DNA from: Olleya aquimaris
Lineage (GTDB): Bacteria > Bacteroidota > Bacteroidia > Flavobacteriales > Flavobacteriaceae
Direction of reading: 5' to 3'
Assembly: GCF_003259525.1 (NCBI RefSeq)
Contig: NZ_QLLO01000009.1
Span: 62,001-126,000 of the forward strand
DNA length: 64,000 nt
How positions within the stretch are numbered: the stretch's first letter is position 1; every line of letters begins with the position of its first letter. The translations under genes and the position numbers were made by a program. The notes under the pieces were generated by a model. It was not told the DNA's origin. It saw only the letters and a list, made by a program, of their open reading frames with translations, and searched no databases. Positions 59,063-64,000 of this stretch are shown here, piece by piece.

Positions 59063-60705
59063 TGGCATTACCTTCAATTAATCCAACAACCACAAAAGCT
59101 TGGCAAAAGCTACAACAACATTTTGAAGCTGTAAAAGATTTAAAAATGAAAGATTTATTTGCTCAAAACCTAACTAGAGCAAATCAAATGACCATTAAAT
59201 GGGAAGATTTTTATGTAGATTATTCTAAAAACAGAATCACACCCCAAACTCTAGAATTGCTTTTAGAATTAGCAGAAGAAACCAAGCTAAAAGAAGCAAT
59301 TGATGCACAATATTCAGGAGAAGTAATTAATAAAACAGAAGGTAGAGAAGTATTACACACTGCTTTACGCGCTAAAGCAACAGATTCTATTTTAGTAGAT
59401 GGTAAAAACGTGATGCCAGAAGTAATAGCTGTTAAACAAAAAATAGAAACCTTTTCCAACCAAATAATTTCTGGAGCATTAAAAGGGTATACTAATAAAC
59501 CCTTTACTGATATAGTAAATATAGGTATTGGAGGAAGCGATTTAGGACCAGCAATGGTTGTAGAAAGTTTACAGTATTATAAAAACCATTTAACCACTCA
59601 TTTTGTTAGTAATGTAGATGGTGATCATGTTAACGAGGTTATTAAAAACCTAAACCCAGAGACCACATTATTTGTAATAGTTTCTAAAACATTTACCACT
59701 CAAGAAACCTTATCAAACGCCAATACACTTAGAACCTGGTTTTTAAATCATGCTAAACAAGAGGATGTTGCTAAGCATTTTGTGGCTGTGTCAACCAACA
59801 TTGAAAAAGTCAAAGATTTTGGTATTGATGAAGCTAATATTTTCCCTATGTGGAACTGGGTTGGTGGACGTTTTTCACTGTGGAGTGCAGTTGGGTTAAC
59901 AATAAGTTTATCTATTGGTTATAAAAACTTCAATTCACTTTTAGAAGGAGCCAATAAAATGGATATCCATTTTAATACGGAAGCATTTGATAATAATATT
60001 CCAGTAATTCTTGCATTATTAAGTGTGTGGTACAATAACTTTTTTAATGCCGAAAGCGAAGCAATAATACCTTATACACAATACCTAACCCAGTTTGCAA
60101 CCTATTTGCAACAAGGTATCATGGAAAGTAACGGAAAAAGTGTGGACCGTAATGGTAACCCTGTAGACTATCAAACAGGTACTATTATTTGGGGAGAACC
60201 AGGAACAAACTCGCAACACGCATTTTTTCAACTAATCCATCAAGGTACAAAACTAATTCCAGCAGATTTTATAGGGTTTGCAAAAGCGTTACATGGTAAT
60301 CAAGACCATCAAGACAAATTAATGTCTAACTTTTTTGCCCAAACTGAAGCCTTATTGAATGGCAAATCAAAAGAAGAGGTAATAGCAGAATTTAAAACTC
60401 AAAATTTATCTGAAGATAAAATACAATCCTTACTCCCATTTAAAGAATTTGAAGGCAATAAACCAACCAATACAATCTTTATAGAAAAACTAACTCCAGA
60501 AAGCTTAGGTAAACTAATAGCAATGTATGAGCATAAAATATTTGTTCAAGGAATTATCTGGAATATTTACAGTTACGATCAATTTGGTGTCGAACTAGGT
60601 AAGCAGCTGGCTAACAAAATTTTAAAAGAATTTAAAGAGGACGCTTTTGCCAATCATGACGCTTCTACTTTAAATTTATTAGAACACTACAAAAAATTAA
60701 GTTAA
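59062..60705 (+). CDS. pgi: Glucose-6-phosphate isomerase
   Basis: Pgi interconverts glucose-6-phosphate and fructose-6-phosphate. The 547-residue protein has the SIS blocks [14 protein letters not shown] (about 155), [14 protein letters not shown] and the signature [18 protein letters not shown] (about 263-280), the catalytic Glu in [12 protein letters not shown], and [18 protein letters not shown] near the C-terminus. It overlaps the peptidase stop by 1 nt (TAATG). Confidence 0.96.
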   Translation: MALPSINPTTTKAWQKLQQHFEAVKDLKMKDLFAQNLTRANQMTIKWEDFYVDYSKNRITPQTLELLLELAEETKLKEAIDAQYSGEVINKTEGREVLHTALRAKATDSILVDGKNVMPEVIAVKQKIETFSNQIISGALKGYTNKPFTDIVNIGIGGSDLGPAMVVESLQYYKNHLTTHFVSNVDGDHVNEVIKNLNPETTLFVIVSKTFTTQETLSNANTLRTWFLNHAKQEDVAKHFVAVSTNIEKVKDFGIDEANIFPMWNWVGGRFSLWSAVGLTISLSIGYKNFNSLLEGANKMDIHFNTEAFDNNIPVILALLSVWYNNFFNAESEAIIPYTQYLTQFATYLQQGIMESNGKSVDRNGNPVDYQTGTIIWGEPGTNSQHAFFQLIHQGTKLIPADFIGFAKALHGNQDHQDKLMSNFFAQTEALLNGKSKEEVIAEFKTQNLSEDKIQSLLPFKEFEGNKPTNTIFIEKLTPESLGKLIAMYEHKIFVQGIIWNIYSYDQFGVELGKQLANKILKEFKEDAFANHDASTLNLLEHYKKLS

Positions 60706-60714
60706 TTATTGTTA

Positions 60715-60734
60715 AAAACTATGTTTATAGTTTT
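60715..60734 (+). terminator. Weak AT-rich terminator after pgi
   Basis: AAAACTAT / ATAGTTTT form a perfect 8-bp stem with a 4-nt loop, 10 bp past the stop, without a separate T tail. Confidence 0.4.
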
Positions 60735-60769
60735 GATAATTAAATATTTAATAGGCTAAAAACTATCTG

Positions 60770-60836
60770 TACCTTTGCCCTATGTAAAAATGTTAACCTT
60801 AAGTTAATGTTACAATTATAATTAGTCTTATTTTTG
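60770..60836 (+). promoter_or_regulatory. Two tandem -7 elements before the TonB receptor
   Basis: TACCTTTG (60770-60777) and TATTTTTG (60829-60836) both match TAnnTTTG exactly. A TTAAC/GTTAA dyad lies between them. The second is 37 bp before the ATG. Confidence 0.5.
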
Positions 60837-60873
60837 CACAAAATTAGAAACTAACAAATCTTAATTTAATACA

Positions 60874-63489
60874 ATGAAACACACAATTAAAATGATGTTT
60901 TTTGCAGTAGCATTAATGTGCTCTGCATTTACTATGGCACAAAGTACCATTACAGGTACCATTATGGATGCCGAATTAAACACGCCACTACCTAGTGCTA
61001 GTGTTGTAGAAAAAGGTACTACCAATGGTACAACCTCAGATTTTGACGGAAAATTTACCTTAACAACTCAGTCAAATTCTGGAGTAATCGAAATTTCTTA
61101 TGTAGGTTACAACAAAATTTCAATACCATTTAATGGTAACAAAAATTTAGGAAACGTTTCTCTTAATCCAGATAACGCTTTAGATGAAGTAGTTATTATT
61201 GGTTCTGGAGTTATTGATTTAGCTGCTGGTAGAGAAACACCTGTTGCTGTTTCAACAATTAGAGGGAAAGATATCCAATTAAAGTCTGCTGGTAACGTAG
61301 AGTTTGGAGAAGCTTTAAAAAACACTCCATCTATCTATGTTTCTAACCAAGCAGGTGGATTTGGAGATAGCCAAATATTTTTAAGAGGTTTTGATCAAAT
61401 TAATACAGCTTACTTATTAAACGGACAGCCAATTAATGGTATGGAAGATGGTAGAATGTATTGGTCAAACTGGTCTGGTATGAGTGATGTTGCTAATGCA
61501 GTTCAAATCCAACGTGGATTAGGAGCTTCTAAATTAGCTATCTCTTCTGTTGGAGGTACGGTAAACATTGTATCTAAAACTACAGATAATCAAGAAGGTG
61601 GATTTGTAAGATTATTAGGTGGTAACGATAGTTACGGTAAAGCTACAGTATCTTACAGCTCAGGATTAAAAGAAAGCGGATGGGCTTACACAGTATTAGT
61701 AGACCATTGGCAAGCTCACAGAAAGTATTCTATTGGTACAGCAGGTCAAGGACAAAACTATTTGTTTTCTGTTGGTTATAAGCCAAACGATCAGCATGCT
61801 TTCAACTTTTTACTAACTGGTGCTCCACAATGGCACGACCAAAATTTTTCTAGTGATTTAGAAGAATATGAAGAGTACGGAGAAAAGTTTAATCCAAATA
61901 CTGGATTCTTAGACGGTTCTCGTTACACAGAAAGACGTAACTATTACCATAAGCCAGTTGCTAACTTAAACTGGGATTATAAAATTAAAGATGGTTTAGA
62001 ATTATCTTCTGTATTATATGCATCATGGGGACGTGGTGGAGGAACAGGTGGACTTGGACGTGGTAGAGTAAGAAATGACTCTAACGGACAAATTGACTTT
62101 GATCAAATTGTAGAAAACAACATTGCTACTGCAGACAATGGTGTAGGTAATTTTGGAGATTCTTATTTAAGAAGATCATCAGTAAACAACCATAACTGGT
62201 ACGGTTTATTATCTAACTTAAATATTGAAATGAATGACAATTGGTCATTTAACGTTGGTGTAGATGGAAGAACTTATACTGGAGACCACTTTAGACAAAT
62301 AAATGATTACTTAGGTTTAACAGGATATAACGATAACTTTAGAACAGATCGTCCAAGTGATTACGTGTTAACAGAAAGCTTCGAAGCTAATCCTTGGTCT
62401 GCATTATTTAACTTTGCAGATGAAGATCAAAGATATGATAGAGATTATTCTGAAACAATTAACTATGTTGGAAGTTTCGGACAAGTAGAATATAAGCAAG
62501 ATAGCTTTTCTGCATTCTTCCAAGGTGCATTATCTACTCAATCATACCAAAGAGAGGGGCGTTTTACAGGACGAGGAGATGGTTTAGGAAAATCTGAAAA
62601 AATAAGCAAAACAGGATATAACGTAAAAGGAGGTTTAGCTTATAAATTTAATGACCAACATTCAATTTTTGGTAATGCAGGTTTATTTTCACGTCAACCT
62701 TTCTTAGATAATATTTTTGCAGACATCAGATATTCTAACAGATTAGTAGAGCCTGAAGTTGAAAATGAAGAAATTGTTGGACTTGAAGCTGGTTACAGAT
62801 TTAAAGGTAGCGAGTGGAGAATAAACTTAGATGTATACTCTTCAACTTGGGGTAACAGATTCTTAGGTTTTGGTACAGATTTACCAGGAGCTGATGGTAT
62901 CTTAGGAAATAGTGATGATGAGTTTGGTAACTATAGAATCACAGATGTAACTCAAGTACACAATGGTGTAGAATTTGATTTTGAATACAGACCAATAGCT
63001 TCTTCGTTTAGCTTTAGAGGATATGGTTCTATTGGAAATTGGAAATACGATGGAGAAACACCTTATACATTACAAAATGACGATACTGGGCAGTTTTTAA
63101 TAACAGACGGTAAAGTAGATTTAACAGATGTAAAAATTGGTAATGCACCTCAAACATCTTTTGGTGTTGGTTTTAGAGCTAAATTAACAAAAGGCTTATC
63201 AGTAGATATGGATTATAACATTTATACTGATTTATATGAGTTTGTTGATGTAGAAGATGTTGCTGCAGCTGCTTTAGCTGGAAGTAAGTATGAATCTGTT
63301 AGATTACCAGCTTACACATTAGCTGATGCAGGTTTAACGTACAACTTTGATTTAGGTTCTAACAGAATGACTTTTAGAGCTAACGTATACAACTTATTTA
63401 ATGAAGCTTATATCAACCAAAGAGATGCTTTTGGATATTTCTTAGGTGTTGGTAGAACTTACAACGCAAGCTTACGTTACAATTTCTAA
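60874..63489 (+). CDS. TonB-dependent receptor with N-terminal carboxypeptidase-like domain
   Basis: The 871-residue protein has a signal peptide ending in TMAQ (residue 23), a CarboxypepD_reg-like domain (about 24-105, TGTIMDAELNTPLPSASV), a plug with TPVAVSTIRG and IFLRGFDQINTAYLLNGQPING (core LRGFDQINTAYLLNG), and a barrel ending in YNASLRYNF, the canonical outer-membrane C-terminus. It has no SusD neighbour. The substrate is unknown. The codon use is smooth and GGT/GGA rich, like the highly expressed genes here, and two promoter elements precede it. Confidence 0.9.
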   Translation: MKHTIKMMFFAVALMCSAFTMAQSTITGTIMDAELNTPLPSASVVEKGTTNGTTSDFDGKFTLTTQSNSGVIEISYVGYNKISIPFNGNKNLGNVSLNPDNALDEVVIIGSGVIDLAAGRETPVAVSTIRGKDIQLKSAGNVEFGEALKNTPSIYVSNQAGGFGDSQIFLRGFDQINTAYLLNGQPINGMEDGRMYWSNWSGMSDVANAVQIQRGLGASKLAISSVGGTVNIVSKTTDNQEGGFVRLLGGNDSYGKATVSYSSGLKESGWAYTVLVDHWQAHRKYSIGTAGQGQNYLFSVGYKPNDQHAFNFLLTGAPQWHDQNFSSDLEEYEEYGEKFNPNTGFLDGSRYTERRNYYHKPVANLNWDYKIKDGLELSSVLYASWGRGGGTGGLGRGRVRNDSNGQIDFDQIVENNIATADNGVGNFGDSYLRRSSVNNHNWYGLLSNLNIEMNDNWSFNVGVDGRTYTGDHFRQINDYLGLTGYNDNFRTDRPSDYVLTESFEANPWSALFNFADEDQRYDRDYSETINYVGSFGQVEYKQDSFSAFFQGALSTQSYQREGRFTGRGDGLGKSEKISKTGYNVKGGLAYKFNDQHSIFGNAGLFSRQPFLDNIFADIRYSNRLVEPEVENEEIVGLEAGYRFKGSEWRINLDVYSSTWGNRFLGFGTDLPGADGILGNSDDEFGNYRITDVTQVHNGVEFDFEYRPIASSFSFRGYGSIGNWKYDGETPYTLQNDDTGQFLITDGKVDLTDVKIGNAPQTSFGVGFRAKLTKGLSVDMDYNIYTDLYEFVDVEDVAAAALAGSKYESVRLPAYTLADAGLTYNFDLGSNRMTFRANVYNLFNEAYINQRDAFGYFLGVGRTYNASLRYNF

Positions 63490-63514
63490 TTCATTTTAGA
63501 AAAACATATATATT

Positions 63515-63548
63515 AAAAAGCCTCTTCGTTTAGAAGAGGCTTTTTTTA
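63515..63548. terminator. Bidirectional terminator
   Basis: The stem AGCCTCTTC / GAAGAGGCT with a 5-nt loop has an A5 run on the left and T7 on the right. It can end both the TonB receptor and the convergent outer-membrane gene. Confidence 0.9.
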
Positions 63549-63571
63549 TTTATGTTATATGTGGTATCGAT

Positions 63572-64000
63572 TTATAATTTAAATCCAATAGAAATACCGC
63601 CTCTACCAACAACTTCAAGGTTACTGTTGTTAAATAGGTTTCTACCTATACCAAAATAGAATTCTGCAATAAAACCTCGTTTAGTTACAAATTTTGCTCC
63701 TATAGAAACCCCTAATGCAAAATCGACATAATTTTTATCATCTTGCACACTTTGATTTGTAAAAGAATCAAAAACATACTCGTTTTTAGTAGAATTCAAC
63801 ATCCCAAAACCTTCCACAAAAAAACCTTGAGCATATTTTTTAGAGAAAAAATGTCTATAATAAGGTGTTATCGAAAAGTTTCGATATTCTTCTAAGTCTA
63901 TATCTTCATTGTCATTAAAAGAAATCAATACATTAACACCTACGGATGCCTCTTCATTTAAAACATGCTCATAACCTACATCTAGCCATGAAAAAACTAT
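63572..64000 (-). CDS. Outer-membrane beta-barrel protein, 5' part beyond the window
   Basis: The frame is open to the window edge (143 codons shown), so the start and any signal peptide lie outside; a TTG at 63928 is internal, not a start. The visible part alternates polar and hydrophobic residues (YYRHFFSKKYAQGFFVEGFGML, core YRHFF and FFVEGFG) and ends in GGISIGFKL. This resembles DUF3575-like small outer-membrane proteins. The function is unknown. Confidence 0.7.
   Translation of the reverse strand: MVFSWLDVGYEHVLNEEASVGVNVLISFNDNEDIDLEEYRNFSITPYYRHFFSKKYAQGFFVEGFGMLNSTKNEYVFDSFTNQSVQDDKNYVDFALGVSIGAKFVTKRGFIAEFYFGIGRNLFNNSNLEVVGRGGISIGFKL

Overview
The window looks like a chromosomal segment from a marine-type member of the Flavobacteriaceae (Bacteroidota). 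Evidence for this: AT-rich DNA; TAnnTTTG promoter elements in front of many genes; SusC/FecA-type TonB-dependent receptors; three giant secreted proteins with type IX secretion (T9SS) type A C-terminal sorting domains; and flavobacterial markers such as DUF6646, DUF4270, a one-domain glycogen-synthase-like protein and an atpDC pair separated from the rest of the ATP synthase genes. The genus cannot be fixed by eye. No rRNA, tRNA, CRISPR array, transposase or phage gene was seen.

Layout. 1-5.9 kb: recX, a small outer-membrane protein, a JmjC/cupin_8 protein, and a TonB-dependent receptor divergent from a MocR-type regulator that has lost its PLP lysine. 5.9-8.4 kb: an acetyltransferase and the SOS polymerase genes in the order umuC-umuD, with a palindromic element between them. 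8.4-14.8 kb: atpD-atpC, separated by a heptad-repeat hairpin, and a TonB receptor/GDSL-lipoprotein pair. 14.9-24.1 kb: a minus-strand operon (GT5-like, DUF4270, glmS) divergent from panC-panD-flippase-like-esterase-like-radA. 24.3-37.9 kb: three tandem paralogous secreted proteins of 1423-1437 residues sharing promoter and leader architecture, with a possible fourth unit reduced to a 78-codon ORF. 38-43.2 kb: ileS, a DksA-like gene, a small exported protein, lspA. 43.2-46 kb: a minus-strand operon of rimB, rimK, an AstE/AspA-like hydrolase and 5-formyl-THF cyclo-ligase. 46.2-50.2 kb: uvrC and a patatin/beta-barrel (type Vd) protein. 50.4-57.8 kb: aromatic amino-acid catabolism (hmgA, hpd, kynA), interrupted by an apparently inserted cassette of lipoprotein genes. 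57.7-64 kb: M23 peptidase, pgi, a TonB receptor and an outer-membrane protein cut by the window edge.

Most notable region: 52.75-55.92 kb. A (TC)16 microsatellite lies in the signal-peptide coding region of a zincin-like (HExxHxxHW) lipoprotein gene. The upstream ATG is out of frame in this copy and comes into frame if one TC unit is lost, which is the architecture of a phase-variable surface protein. The same gene also carries an in-frame TAA. The whole cassette lies between the intact 3' end of hpd and a second, diverged 47-bp copy of that 3' end, which differs almost only at synonymous positions and is followed by a good terminator. This suggests that the cassette arrived by recombination at hpd.
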